Shown here: in pieces, positions 1 through 10,799 of the stretch
Layout of the letters: every line of letters begins with the position of its first letter
Position numbering within the stretch: position 1 is the first letter of the stretch
Assembly (NCBI GenBank): GCA_032717465.1
Contig: CM064690.1
Location: 28,431,653-28,495,652, forward strand
Source: Coenobita brevimanus
Taxonomy: Eukaryota > Arthropoda > Malacostraca > Decapoda > Coenobitidae
DNA: 64,000 bases
Direction: 5' to 3'
Notes under the pieces: model-generated
Seen by the model: the letters and a program-made list of their open reading frames with translations, nothing else
The model's database searches: none
What the model was told of the DNA's origin: nothing
Program-made: the position numbers and the translations under genes

Positions 1-950
1 TGTAGAAAACTGCCATAATGACCAATGATTACAGTACTGAACAATTTATGTACCCTTCATCACTAAATATCATGGAGGGGATTTTAGAAATATGGCTGTG
101 CTAGTCAGGAGCAGGTGACCAAGTTCCTAATTAAATTTCCCAGCGATCACTGGCAACTCCTGAGTTCGTGAATGTGCCCATTGGAGCACCTTGGCCCACT
201 AGAGCACCAGGAGAATAAATACAATACCTGAAAAGATCCAACAATCCATAGTGCACCTAGCTGAAGCACCTTGACTCACTAAACCACCAGGCACCTACAC
301 AATACACAGCAGCTAAAACAAACTGAACTTAATACCATATCCAATTACAGTTCCTTTTCCTATCACTACCCAAACATGTTAATCCTTAATACAATCCCCA
401 CAAACTGCCTTCACATCGCCTGCCATCAGGCTGACCTCCAACTCAAGAACATCCTCTCTCAAATACCTCTCCACCTCATCTTATCATCAGTTCCTCCACC
501 TTGCTCTCCTGGTCAATCTACCTTTCCTGCACACCACAATTTTCCCACAACTATTTTTAAGTACAAGAAACTATCATCCCATCTTTGGGGGGAGGGAGGA
601 TGGGAGTTCTGGATGATGATGATAATGACCAAATTAAAGGTAGTCTCGTCCTCAAAGCTTAGGTTTATCAAGACACCTAGGAAGCATTTTTTTTTTTTTT
701 TTTTTAAGGGCAAAACTGCAAACACTGCTAATACACCTAAGGATAATCCACCTTACTCCCAGTGTGCTTAAACCATCTAACAATAATGGTCTGTATTATT
801 TCTACGTATGTTTAATCTAAAATAGTTAAAAGAGAAAGAGTTATCTTAGAAACGATAAAGTTTGGATTATATATATAAAAAAAAAATCAACATGCAATTC
901 CAAACAAAATTTGAGGAGAGTCAAGATCCACAGCCTGGACATTGCATTTC
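1..950. other. AT-rich sequence, no gene seen
   Basis: No exon-like segment was found. The part from about 170 to 300 holds two short related units (gagcaccttg-cccacta-a-caccagg) that resemble part of the tandem array at 11.04-12.27 kb. Short A/T runs occur at 688-704 and 879-887. Confidence 0.5.
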
Positions 951-954
951 AAAG

Positions 955-1390
955 ACTGTCATTGGCAGAAGGAGAACTTATTTACAGTCACAGGCAGAAG
1001 GAAGCAGTTATTTACAGTCACTGGCAGAAGGAAGCAGTTATTTTGTCACCAGCAGAAGGAAGCAGTTATTTACAGTCACCGGCAGAAGGAAGCAGTTATT
1101 TACAGTCACCGGCAGAAGGAAGCAGTTATTTACAGTCACTGGCAGAAGGAAGCAGTTATTTACAGTCACTGGCAGAAGGAAGCAGTTATTAACAGTCACT
1201 GGCAGAAGGAAACAGTTATTTAGTCACTGGTGGAAAAATGCAGTAATTTCCAGTCACTGGCACAGGGAAACATTTCCTTACAGTCACTGGCAGAAGGAAA
1301 CATTTTCTTAGTCACTGACAGAGGGAAACATTTACAGTCACCAGTAAAATGAAAGTTATTTACTGCCACAGCAGAAGGAAACACTTACAC
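955..1390 (+). repeat. 30-bp minisatellite, about 13 units
   Basis: The unit is about ggcagaaggaagcagttatt then tacagtcact (30 bp), nearly perfect between 990 and 1215 and increasingly diverged to about 1390. Because the period is a multiple of three, all three plus frames stay open and spell 10-residue repeats. This explains the overlapping frames there, which are not evidence of a protein. Confidence 0.9.
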
Positions 1391-2265
1391 ACAGAAACTA
1401 GACATGTCATAAAATTAAATGTACCAATACAACTCAGAAAATCACAAAATCACATGGAAGACAAGGCTTTACTATCAGACCCTTGCTGTCCCTTTCAAAT
1501 GCTGGGGTCAAGACGACAGGCATGACTCCAAGAATCCTGTCACTTCTTTTAATTCACTTCCACTAACTTAATGGTTTTATCCAGAATAAGGTACATTTTC
1601 ATTAGCAAAAGGGTAATACAGTAATGACTAACTTCCTATTCCAAATCTCTAGCTTATTAATGGTATATGGAAAAGGTACGTATGCAACATATGGTACATA
1701 AGGTGGAAGAGGTGAAGACAATTTCCAGTTATATAATTGTTAGTCTTCTCACTTAACTAGTACACACCATCTCAAAATTAGTAAGTTTGAGTTTATAACA
1801 AATTTCAGCAGTTCTCTTCCAAATTTAGCTTCCTGAGACAAATTTTGCAATCAACTGGCAATTAGCAAAAGGTAGCACCAAGGCAAGATCTACAGTATAC
1901 TTTAAGTTGATGTATAGTACACTCCACTTGGTTCATCAATGGTTATCTCAACAGGCTGGCACCTAAATTATCTAGAACATATTACAAGTACTCACCATTT
2001 TAGTATTCAGCTGAATTGCTCCCCCTTTTCAAAGGTGGTGGTGGTGGTGGTGGTGGTGGACACTTGTGAAGTATACCACCAGACACTATCCCAGCTGGGA
2101 TGGCCTCATCTGCTATCAAGCTGCCCCTCCAACTGCCCTGAAGTACAAATATGCTTTAGAGCACATTAACTCTCTACAATGACTTTCCTCAACACTAGTT
2201 AAATCTTATGTTTAGTACATAACTGATGGCTATGGCTAACCCATCCATCCCAAGGAGTCTATCAG
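1391..2265. other. Non-coding AT-rich stretch with a (GGT)n array
   Basis: No gene is recognised. A (GGT)n array of about 8 units lies at 2035-2059, followed by about 100 bp of more GC-rich sequence of unknown origin. Confidence 0.4.
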
Positions 2266-2400
2266 TTAATATTCTTGTCATACAGTTGTGTACCTCTCTC
2301 TCAAAAGGATGGTGGACTGCAGGATAATTTCAGCCTTAAAGTCCCCCAGATTCACAAGCAGATAAGTGTGAACCCACAACCAAGTTAAGAGCTCTAGTAA
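2266..2400 (-). repeat. Copy of the dispersed 'B-core' repeat
   Basis: The segment aaaggatggtggactgcagg with nearby cagccttaaagtcccccaga and aagtgtgaacccacaac resembles, in reverse, the B core (counsel: gaactgcaggctgaagctgc and the hatched blocks at 13.75, 20.1, 35.6, 38.6 and 39.6 kb). It is strongly diverged. Confidence 0.45.
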
Positions 2401-3462
2401 ATAGTTTTTCTCAATGAAAAATATTCACACCAACATTTGCATAGTAACCAATGCACCTATTCCTATACATTACAAAGCTACTTCCTTATTCAAGTTAAAG
2501 CAAAATCAAAGCGAACTATCGAGCGACAATCTTAACTCTGAGATACCAATGATGCTTTTTGGCATCATTTCAAATCCAACCTCAGGGATTCCGAAGAAGA
2601 ATTTACTAATAATTTTACAAAGCTTTTGTAAAATACTCATCATAAATTATGTTTATGCGTCATAAAAGAGACTCTGGTACGACGCTGTTGAATGATTGCT
2701 CTGTGCACGGCAGGTACTGCATAGCTGGTGTGACTCATGGTTTTGTTACTTTAGTGCTTTACTCTGGGCAAATATTTTTCTACAGCAAGATACGGTATAA
2801 GATTTTTGGTTTTTGCCCAACTTTAACTCGTCCTTTTGACATTTTCTTTGTTTTCCTTTTCTGAACATACTACCGTAAGTACAACTATTCAGCTTTAAAA
2901 TGACACCAAACCAGCATTCTATCATAAAAAATGCATTTACACTGATTAAAAAAAAAGTGCAAAGCAAACTGAAATATCCGGCCGAGAATCATAAAGAATT
3001 GTGCATCTTTTTCCTTTCACTTTACCAGAAAAAAAAAATATATATTATGCCATTGTTAATGTTTTTTTGTAGTTTTGCATGGTTTAAATCATTTATATAC
3101 ATATACCTTTTTTTTTCCTGAATATTTATATATTGCAAGGTATATAATTTTTGGTTTTTACCCAACTTCAACTCATTTTGACTTTGTTCTCTTGCAAAGG
3201 TATTTTATTTTGTGAATTTCAGTCACATGTGGGAGCAGGCAGCATCGGAAGACATGCTGGGGTGAGGGGGTCAACCTAACCTAATCAACAGTAACAACCA
3301 AATGCCAAAATGGAAAACCATATTAATTTCAGTACGGTCATGTAGCTTTTATTAGGTGTATGCCACAGCAAGAGGGAAACCACAGAGCACAGTTTACCAC
3401 CAACAAAATAACCTGATAAATATGAAACTATCAAAAGGGAACTGATAAGGTCTTTCAGTATC
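2401..3462. other. AT-rich sequence, no gene seen
   Basis: Short spurious frames only. The segment around 2795-2835 (gatttttggtttttgcccaa cttt) recurs at about 3150-3170, indicating a short old direct repeat. A (CA)n array closes the stretch at 3463-3489. Confidence 0.4.
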
Positions 3463-3489
3463 ACACACACACACACACACACACACACA
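3463..3489. repeat. (CA)n microsatellite
   Basis: About 13 uninterrupted CA units directly at the left border of the LINE fragment. Confidence 0.9.
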
Positions 3490-3575
3490 TTTCTAGAGAA
3501 GGGAAAGACATTGTATACAGTCTTCATGGATTTGGAGAAAGCATATGACAGTGTGGATCGACAAGGAATGTGGTA
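3490..3575 (+). mobile_element. Non-LTR retrotransposon fragment (RT start), left piece
   Basis: The plus strand encodes YTVFMDLEKAYDSVDRQGMW. This is the well-known early reverse-transcriptase block of LINE-type elements (F-x-D-x-x-K-A-Y-D-x-V). The piece begins right after a (CA)n array and is cut at 3576 by the insertion of a piggyBac-like element. The same reverse transcriptase resumes at 5015. Confidence 0.85.
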
Positions 3576-3579
3576 TTAA

Positions 3580-5010
3580 CCCCTCCGTGGCCGTCGGCGT
3601 CGAATGACGTTTAGCCGATCAATGGCCGCCAGCGTCGTTTGAGCACGGCCTACAGAAAACTGCAAAAATTTTTGGGAAGTGAACGAAAGTTCTCAACGTC
3701 TTCACACTGACCTACACTACACTCCCATACACCTCATCAAGCAGTTCAAAGCCTGCTGCTGTGATGAGTGGATTTTCGATTTTTTCACTCCTAGCCATGC
3801 CTAAACAAGCAAAACTACACCCATTATCTCGACCCAGGAAGAACATATCATCTTTGTCCTCTCATGCAAAACACACACAACCACCTCAAGTAATACAGGC
3901 ACATACAAAAAAGACATGATGTTAAAAATACATTTTTGTCTTGGTATCTTTACCTATTTGCTCAGGTTTGCTGTAATGGTTTGGATCATTTCATGCAGTG
4001 GAACTTGTAGAAAACTGTGAAAACCTCCGGGAAGTGAATGAAAATCTGGGACATGAGACTGACCTTGACTTCCCCCTCTCACATACCATCTCAGTTCACC
4101 ACGTGCTGTCATGACGAGTGGATGTACGATTTTTTTGCTCGTGGCCATGCCTAAAACCACATAGTTACACCCATTATCTTGACCCAGACAGAAAATACAA
4201 TCTTTTTCCTCTCTTGCAAAACACATACAACCACCCTGTTTACGAGACAGCAATACATATTGCGAAAATAACAAGGTAAAATGATAAAGATGAACATATT
4301 ACAGAAAAAATACATTTTCCTCCGTCTGTAAACTTATTTACTTCTGCTTTGTATCTGTATTCGCAATAATTAGACTTCTGAAACTGCGTTACGATTCTAT
4401 TTTTAGCCATGCTCGTGGTGTGGGAGCTCGAAGTTGCGACTCGACTTCCGCATTGCTAATCGGATCTGACCCTCCACTTTATTCTCCTGTGGCAGAGTTT
4501 AACCTTGGAGAACGTGCAGTTTTCTCATTTAGAACTGAAAATTCAACTCTTTCGCTCCCTTTTCCAAGCATGGGCACAACGATAACATAAAAAATAACTC
4601 GAAACTACCATAAATATATTTTATATAAAAAAGGTGAATAAAAAATCAATTTTTTTTCCAGCCGTTCCTAACAGATTATGTACTGAAATCATTCGATATC
4701 ATCATCTCATATATGCACAACATTTCAGCACCATTCGTATTGTTTTGGGAGGTAAAAAAAAAAAAAAAAATCCAGTTGCATTGCAGCAGAGCCCCTGGGC
4801 AGCAATATTGGTTGCCAATATTTCTGCAACTTCTGCGCTCCATTGCAAGCCATTAAATGCATCTAGGAAGCTGGGATTTGCACTGTTAGGTGCATCTGAA
4901 CTTCTCTTCAATATGGCAAGAAACGAAAATCAATTTTCTAAACTTCAAAAAATGGCCCCGGCATCAGCCTGATGTGCACAAAAAATTCCAGGCCTTCGGC
5001 CACGGAGGGG
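3580..5010. mobile_element. piggyBac-like non-autonomous DNA transposon inserted in the LINE
   Basis: Terminal inverted repeats CCCCTCCGTGGCCG (left) and CGGCCACGGAGGGG (right) enclose 1431 bp. The flanks are TTAA (3576-3579) and CTAA (5011-5014), matching a TTAA target duplication with one mutation. C-rich termini with a TTAA target are typical of the piggyBac superfamily. No transposase frame is present. Inside is a direct repeat of about 350 bp (about 3640-3960 and 4005-4330). Both copies contain agtggat, gccatgcctaaa, acacccattatct and tgcaaaacaca. Removing the element rejoins the LINE reading frame region. Confidence 0.8.
3640..4330. repeat. Internal ~350-bp direct repeat of the piggyBac-like element
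   Basis: Two diverged copies start with cagaaaactgcaaaaattt and tagaaaactgtgaaaacct and continue with shared blocks gggaagtgaa, tgagactgacct/cacactgacct, cgattttttcactc/cgatttttttgctcgt, cccattatctcgacccag/cccattatcttgacccag and tgcaaaacaca. This is an internal tandem duplication within the 3580-5010 element. Confidence 0.7.
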
Positions 5011-5014
5011 CTAA

Positions 5015-5696
5015 GAGTACAGTATATGGAGTAAATGGGAAGTTGTTAAATGCTGTTTAGACTAGGTATGAGGGTGCTAAGGCTGCAATGTATGTCGACA
5101 GCAAACTAAATGAATTTTTGTATCTGAATGTTGGACTGAAACAAGGATGTGTCATGTCTCCATGGCTGTTCAATCTATAAATAATGGGGTTATAAAAGAG
5201 AGGCAAGGTAAGACAATGGATGTTGGAGCGGCCCTAATGAGTGAGGGCACCGTTTGGAAACTTCCTGTACTGGTGTTTGCAGATGATGCTGCATTGTTAA
5301 ATCTAGACAAAGGGGAACTACAAGGCTCAGTGAATGAGTCTGGGAGTGTGTTAGAAACAGAATCTAAAGGTGAATGTAAGGAAAAGTAAACTTATGGTTT
5401 TTGTGAGAAATGAAGTCACTAAATATATAGTGAGGTTGGATGAGGAGGAAATGGGAAATGAGTGCATTTAAGTACTTGGATAGTGTGATGAGTAAGGATG
5501 GAAGTTTGGAGGATGAAGTGCTTGACAGGGTACAACAAGAAAGAAAGGTTGTTGGTTCTTTGAAAATAATAAGAAATAGGGAAGCAAGCATGGGGAAAAA
5601 ATGGGGTGGGTGGGTGGGGCACTGCATGACAGCATTGATGAAGCTTGGACCTTGTTGGCAAGACAGAAGCCAAAAGTGAGAGCAGTGGAAATGAGT
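5015..5696 (+). mobile_element. Non-LTR retrotransposon fragment (RT core), middle piece
   Basis: Plus-strand translation with several stops shows VNVGLKQGCVMSPWLFN-type and VFADDAALL-type motifs (here LNVGLKQGCVMSPWLFNL and LVFADDAALLNLDK). These are the RT fingers/palm blocks, including the F-A-D-D catalytic site. The downstream block FKYLDSVMSKDGSLEDEV is also LINE-specific. In-frame stops and small shifts show the copy is dead. It is interrupted at 5697 by a TA-target DNA element and continues at 6749. Confidence 0.88.
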
Positions 5697-5698
5697 TA

Positions 5699-6746
5699 CA
5701 GTAACCCCTCGTTATACTGTACAGTACTTCGCTAATACGATGTCAACATTTCAGTAACTTGCGCTTGCTATACGATGGGAACAATTCACTACAATAATGG
5801 ATCGTCCGCGGCTCAGTGAACAGCGAATGCGCGAACACAACACAAATGTCCCCACACGGTCAGCGCTGGACAACACACTCGTCCACGGGTCCAGCCTCAT
5901 CAGCCAGCCAGTTCTGACAGTGATGAATGAGGGCTGTGAGGCCCTTACTGTCCCTTAGCCTCAGAGTCGGGACAATTAGCCATCAGGACGATTCCCCATC
6001 ATTTATTTACATATCAGTTTATTTAGAAAGTACAGTAGTTATTGAATTATATGAGTCATAAAAGTGATGGTGGTTTAAGTCAATTCGCCATCAGGACATT
6101 CCCCATCGTCTATTTACATACCGGTACCAGTTTATTTAGCAAATACACTAGTATTTGAATACTTGTACCTCTTCAAAGTCATTTTAAAATATTCCTAGAT
6201 TGTTGTAGTACCAATGGAAATTAATGAAGACAGCTATGGGTGGGTGACGCTAGAATATAATTCAGTCAACTACAGCGAGGAAGAAACAAGTTAATTATTG
6301 TCTAAAAATGCAACATGATATCCAAAGCCTACGCTATTGAATGAACACTGACTTTGATAGATCCCCCAGAAAATTAGTTACTGATTTATCAATTAGTCAA
6401 TAATAAGTACTATATATTTATAGACTTGTCCTGATGGGGAATCGTCCATATTTTTACAGCAAATTAACTTCATGGCGAATTGTCTCAGAACCACAAACAA
6501 CCCTACTTGCTTCAGTAAAGGTAAGAACTACTGACCATAGTTTTCATGTTTTTTTCCCTCTTTAGGCCTATTCATTATTGTGTTAATTTAAATGTTTAAA
6601 CATAAGGATATTTCATGTATGTGAGTGCTAAGGTGTGAGTTTAGGCTGGTCTGGGAACATATCCCCACTGACTTCATGTTATAATGGGCTCGCTATACGA
6701 TGGGGTTTTCAGGAACGGAACCCCATCGTATAACGAGGGGTTACTG
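5699..6746. mobile_element. Tc1/mariner (pogo/Tigger-like) non-autonomous element inserted in the LINE
   Basis: Terminal inverted repeats CAGTAACCCCTCGTTATAC and GTATAACGAGGGGTTACTG are flanked by TA on both sides (5697-5698 and 6747-6748). The TA target duplication and CAGTA-type ends are typical of the Tc1/mariner superfamily, pogo/Tigger branch. There is no transposase frame in 1048 bp. The right end also holds a hairpin around 6690-6735 (ctatacgatgggg with ccccatcgtata). A separate fold-back structure lies inside it. Confidence 0.85.
5968..6487. mobile_element. Inner fold-back element inside the pogo-like transposon
   Basis: The left arm contains gacaattagccatcaggacg then attccccatc. The right arm (6430-6487) contains gatggggaatcgtcc and catggcgaattgtctc, the reverse complement with small changes. 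The left arm is repeated once directly (about 5985-6050 and 6090-6150). About 520 bp in total. It may be an element nested in 5699-6746 or a structural part of it; a target duplication is not clear. Confidence 0.6.
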
Positions 6747-6748
6747 TA

Positions 6749-7112
6749 TCTGAGAGGAGCATGGGGAGTTACATGGAGACACACATTAAAGAGAAAGTGA
6801 AGAGGAAGCGAAGGAGTGTCATGGTGTGGATGTGACAGAGCAGTAGAGACATACACGTGGTTTGGCCATGTGGAGAGGATGAAGAGCGAGAGACTAACAA
6901 AGAGAGTGTATGAGTGTGGTGGATGTGGGAGAGGGAGGGGGAGACCAAGGATGAGATGGAGGGATAGAGTGGAGAAGGTATAGGAGAGAGCAAAGGTGTA
7001 AGCTGGGGGAAGGGCAGCGAAATAGCGGAGTACAGGGCAACATGGAGGCAAATTGATTGTGGCCATCCCTTACGCTATTAAGGCGTCTGGCAACAGATAG
7101 ACTATTAGACAT
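6749..7112 (+). mobile_element. Non-LTR retrotransposon fragment (3' end), right piece
   Basis: After the pogo-like insertion the LINE resumes with LRGAWGVTWR, then WFGHVERMKSERLTKRVYE and GRGRPRMRWRDRVEKV. These are the usual C-terminal blocks of this LINE group (W-F-G-H-x-x-R-M and G-R-P-x-x-R-W). The tail tcccttacgctattaaggcg tctggcaacagatag marks the element's 3' region, and a related tail occurs near 21.13 kb. Several stops make it non-functional. Confidence 0.85.
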
Positions 7113-7233
7113 GTTTTGCATTTGGTTTATACAGTTTCTTTTCTATACATAGCTGTTGCAAGTAAGCTACTTTTATTTACTTAAGAAATACTTTGCAATG
7201 GATGCTTGAAGAATGTGCTCTGAGCTGCAATAA

Positions 7234-7587
7234 GCCCTATCCACACTAGGAGTCATACTGCACACTCTCATTTCTCACCTGGTGGGCTTCCCAGACCCTG
7301 AGCCTGCCCAAAGGGCCCACAGAAGCCACACCCTGCTGAAGTGCCAGCCTACACAAAATAGGACAATGAGCAAAGCAAAGATAAAGGCTGGAAGGTGCAC
7401 CATATGCAGCAAAGAAGTAACTACTTGCAGAAGCTATTGTTATGTTGCCCAACTCCAGCTGCTGAGGCCAGTGAAGTCCACACTAGCACTGTACAATGGG
7501 CAGCATGTGCCAGTTACCACTGCCCTGTGAGAGGAGGGATAACAAGCAGCAGTTTGAGACTGATGTGGAGCAGTGGTACTATATTGT

Positions 7588-7625
<38 letters not shown>

Positions 7626-7821
7626 AAAGCAGTACCGGTAGCTGTTCTCAATGGAAGCCGGATGGCTACTATGGGTATAATGACATGCCATCACCATGAA
7701 ATGCCCCATGGCCAGATTTGCCAGAAGTGCGCATCACAGACCCTCCGCAGCACAAAAACCTGAGCTCGGCAACATGACGCACAACAGTATGTGCGGCATG
7801 ACCCCTTGTGTGGACATAGCT
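7234..7821. mobile_element. TIR element, possibly PIF/Harbinger-type MITE
   Basis: The left end CCTATCCACACTAGGAGTCA (then tactgcaca) and the reverse complement of the right end CTATGTCCACACAAGGGGTC (then atgccgcaca) are imperfect inverted repeats of about 30 bp. Both flanks carry TAA (7231-7233 and 7822-7824), in keeping with a 3-bp TWA target. There is no intact transposase. A run of about 32 A (7591-7622) lies inside. The superfamily is uncertain. Confidence 0.55.
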
Positions 7822-8173
7822 TAACTTATACAGTGAGCACAGTATTAAAATCATGTCAGTTACCTGATTGTAATTCGGCAAAACTTACTGGTCTTTCTGC
7901 TGCTTACACTAAACCGTAAATTTACCAGGTCACCACATTTACTACTGCCATTTTGGGGCAATTGCATACATGTTTCACGCCCTTCTTAGAAAACAAACAC
8001 CCATTCAAGTCTATGCCCTTACTGCACATTTACAATACCCAGTTACCCATTATATCATCAACTTGCAGTAAAGATTGCATTCATAAAGGCTGGGAACTTC
8101 ATCGTAAAATTAAAGGGCAGCCCTGGCTTCACCAAGATAATTTACTTATAAAAATGACAAGGCTACCACTCAC

Positions 8174-8242
8174 CAATGGGGTCGCGTCCCAGGGAGCAGG
8201 CCGAGGCCTCCTATCCCGTCCCATACACCAGCTTCCGTTCAT
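8174..8242 (-). CDS. Possible first coding exon of a second minus-strand gene
   Basis: On the minus strand an ATG at 8242-8240 opens 23 codons beginning MNGSWCMGRDRRP that run to a good donor (CCATTG before GTGAGT). The segment is GC- and CpG-richer than the AT-rich sequence on both sides. No upstream acceptor is obvious, which suits a first exon. The peptide is too short to name, and the exon might be purely 5'UTR. Any following exon would lie below 8.17 kb, among transposon remains, or outside the window. Confidence 0.25.
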
Positions 8243-8640
8243 CAAATCAACAGTCTTTTGCCTTCACGTTGTAGTCTGACTTGTAGCTCACAGTACCAAG
8301 TTCTTGAAACGCTCCAAACAAGGAAAAAACACAATACTTTTAAAAAAATAAAGCGTCTTCATACATACACAACCGAGCAAGAAAACGCCACGTCACCTCA
8401 ATGGCGTCACCGTCACCCGCAAGTCCTCCAGCTTCACGGAATCCACAGCAACTCTTGCACACTGATGAAAAATTCTTATTTTTAGCATAAGATATCGCTA
8501 AATCATAAAGATAAATAATTATCCTATTAAAATATTTCACCCATAATGTGCGTTAACGTCAGAAAAATATATTCCCAGCATGATGATTTTCTTTACATCT
8601 CCGCGCTTCTTCACTCATTTTCAGTTAGTCGGCCGTGACT
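8243..8640 (-). promoter_or_regulatory. CpG-enriched stretch, possible promoter and 5'UTR
   Basis: About 400 bp with many CpG dinucleotides (for example in cgccacgtcac, ggcgtcaccgtcacccgc, ccgcgcttc and gtcggccgtg), set in DNA otherwise poor in CpG. It lies directly upstream of the candidate first exon at 8174-8242. No convincing TATA box or initiator was picked out. The call rests on base composition and position only. Confidence 0.2.
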
Positions 8641-8894
8641 TTGATCCTATTAGTACTGAAACTACATTTTTTTTCTTTTTCAGCTTTCCTACCATGCATT
8701 TATGATATTTTACCCAAATGTAAAATGGTACTAATCTCAAGGACGATTTTTTTTTTTTTTTTCTAACCAAGATAATTTAGCGGAACTCTACACATATTTA
8801 CACCTTTATGCCCGCATCTTAAACTGTGTGTCACTTATTTTAATGCGTTGTATTGATCATATTAACACTGGTTTTGCTTCAACTTACTGCCTCT

Positions 8895-9110
8895 TACCAG
8901 TGAAAGGGTTAATGAAAACTACCTTTATTATAACCCCACCAATTCTAACTGTCCCCCCTAATCTGAACGAAATTGTGTGGGGAGAGCAAGAATAAAGTAA
9001 GAAAAAGGTAGTCGAGTGGATAATCCATTCAACACGAGTCACGAGGACGAATTTAGTTTATTCTTGCTACTTCCAAGCGAATTTGTTTGGAATGGGGTTA
9101 CAACCGTGAA
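8895..9110. repeat. Family A palindromic MITE fragments
   Basis: A right half reads agtgaaagggttaatgaaaa and ends gagagcaagaataaagt. A left half follows at about 9058 (ttattcttgctacttccaag cgaattt). These are the two ends of the repeat described at 13255-13395, here in inverted order. Confidence 0.55.
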
Positions 9111-9284
9111 CGAAACTTAACAAATTAATCACCTATATAGCCGGGATTTGAGCTCAGGCTTTCACGCTTCACACATGCGCACGTTGCCACTTTCCAGAGA
9201 TGAACTCCCTATAATGAGAGGAGACTTTGATAATGGAATTAAAAAAAAAAAATCAAACCATCCCGGGAAAATACCCACGTTCAT

Positions 9285-9365
9285 AGTTTCTTCTTGCTAC
9301 CTCCAGACGATTTTACTGTTTTGGAGTTAAATTTAGCCTTCTACACGCTAAATAAAATCCCTAGT
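9285..9365. repeat. Family A MITE, short copy
   Basis: Begins ttcttgctacctccagacga followed by ttttactgttttggag, and ends ctaaataaaatccctag, giving both arms of the palindrome with a deleted centre. Confidence 0.6.
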
Positions 9366-10730
9366 GCAGGGCTCCTTCCATGTCCATCCTGGACCATTTG
9401 GACTGGGCAGTCTTTGTTGGTGCATGCTGTTGGGCCAGCTTACCACTGTCACTCTCCAACTCCTCACTATCAGTCATTATCATCAGTACCCCCCCCCCCC
9501 TCGTGCAAGGACCTATTGTCTATGGTTTCTTGGCACCTGCCAAGGTATTTCCACAAATCTTTTCCCCCATACACATAGCTCCTGCTGACACTGTTGCTGC
9601 AGTATTTCTTGAAGATCTCATTATCTACCAGACGTAGCATGACAATTCCTCAGTGTCCTCAAAATCCTGCAGTTCTGTGTATTCAGCTTACAGTTCCAGA
9701 AGGTTATACTTTGATGGACTGCAAGGTGCCTCTTATCTTCATCATATCTCCAGGGGCTTATTGCCAGGTACAGTATAGGCAAAATGGGCAACTGCTTACC
9801 AGGCCACGGCCAGTCACAGACCATTCAGATTTCCAGAGTGGAATAAATATACGTTTTGGGCGTCCAAATAAGGTCATCACCCAACAGGCCATCAAAAAAG
9901 GCCATTATAGATCATGCCAACATTTCACTGGAAATAACGGAAAAAAAGAGATCTATATGTTGCAGGCCAACCGTCTGCATTGCCTACCAGGCCACAGCAG
10001 GATTAATCCGGCCCTGCATATCTCCAGGACACTGCTTGGAGAGATGTCTCATGTATGAGTTCTAGGCCACACGTGCTACGCATTCTCTCAGGTGACTGTG
10101 TCATCTATTTTCAGTACCAGTAGGTGTCCACATATGAAGGCATCTGGAGCAATGAGGTTGTGGATGCAGCGGTGAAAACGGCCTTCTCATCATCCAGGGA
10201 ATCCTTCCCATTGTCGGTTGTTATGCACTTATACAGAGCAATGTGGGATGCTAACCCTGGTGTGACATTCCCACCACAACACAAGTCTTGTGTCAGTTGG
10301 ACTCAACCTGTCACTCTTTGACTTATGCATCCTCCCATATCCTGGCTGTGGCCCTTGCACACTTGTGCACTGGACAAGTTGGCTTGCAATCCCATCACTT
10401 ATCATTTGCGACTGATCCCAGACCCATTTTGTGCCAGTGGTGCAGATTTTAGGGAACAGTTTTCCGCTTACAATATTCCACTGACCCTGATTCCACTCAA
10501 TGCACAGCACACTGCTGAATCATCCTCTTGCCCTAGGGGTTATGGATTTTTCCCTCCCAGTTCTCCTTGGTGGGGTGAGCCTAAGCCATCTCCTTTATCA
10601 TACTGTCTTGCGGTACACGTGTCTTCCTCTGCCAATCCAGGCAACTACACCACATCTAGTTAAGAAGGAGTCTTCCGGGGTCACAGGAGGGACTTGTATG
10701 GGCTTCTAGTCAGTTACTCATCCCAGCACC
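9366..10730. other. Higher-GC block without an intact gene; possible decayed element
   Basis: About 1.35 kb with noticeably higher GC than its surroundings. Several moderate plus-strand frames (the longest 154 codons at 9594-10058) overlap in different frames without a recognised motif. It may be a decayed transposon reading frame or old pseudogene, because frame changes occur between blocks. Includes a run of about 12 C near 9489. Confidence 0.3.
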
Positions 10731-10799
10731 AAGATTCTAAGAGCCAAAACTGTCTGACAGTGATATGATTAAAATTTAAGAAAATGTCAGTACAATGAA

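Noticed and set aside
862..1311. Three overlapping plus-strand frames with 10-residue repeats
   Set aside because: They are the three readings of a 30-bp minisatellite; the period, not selection, keeps them open.
5147..5679. Functional reverse transcriptase gene
   Set aside because: RT motifs are clear, but several in-frame stops, shifts and two insertions show the copy is dead.
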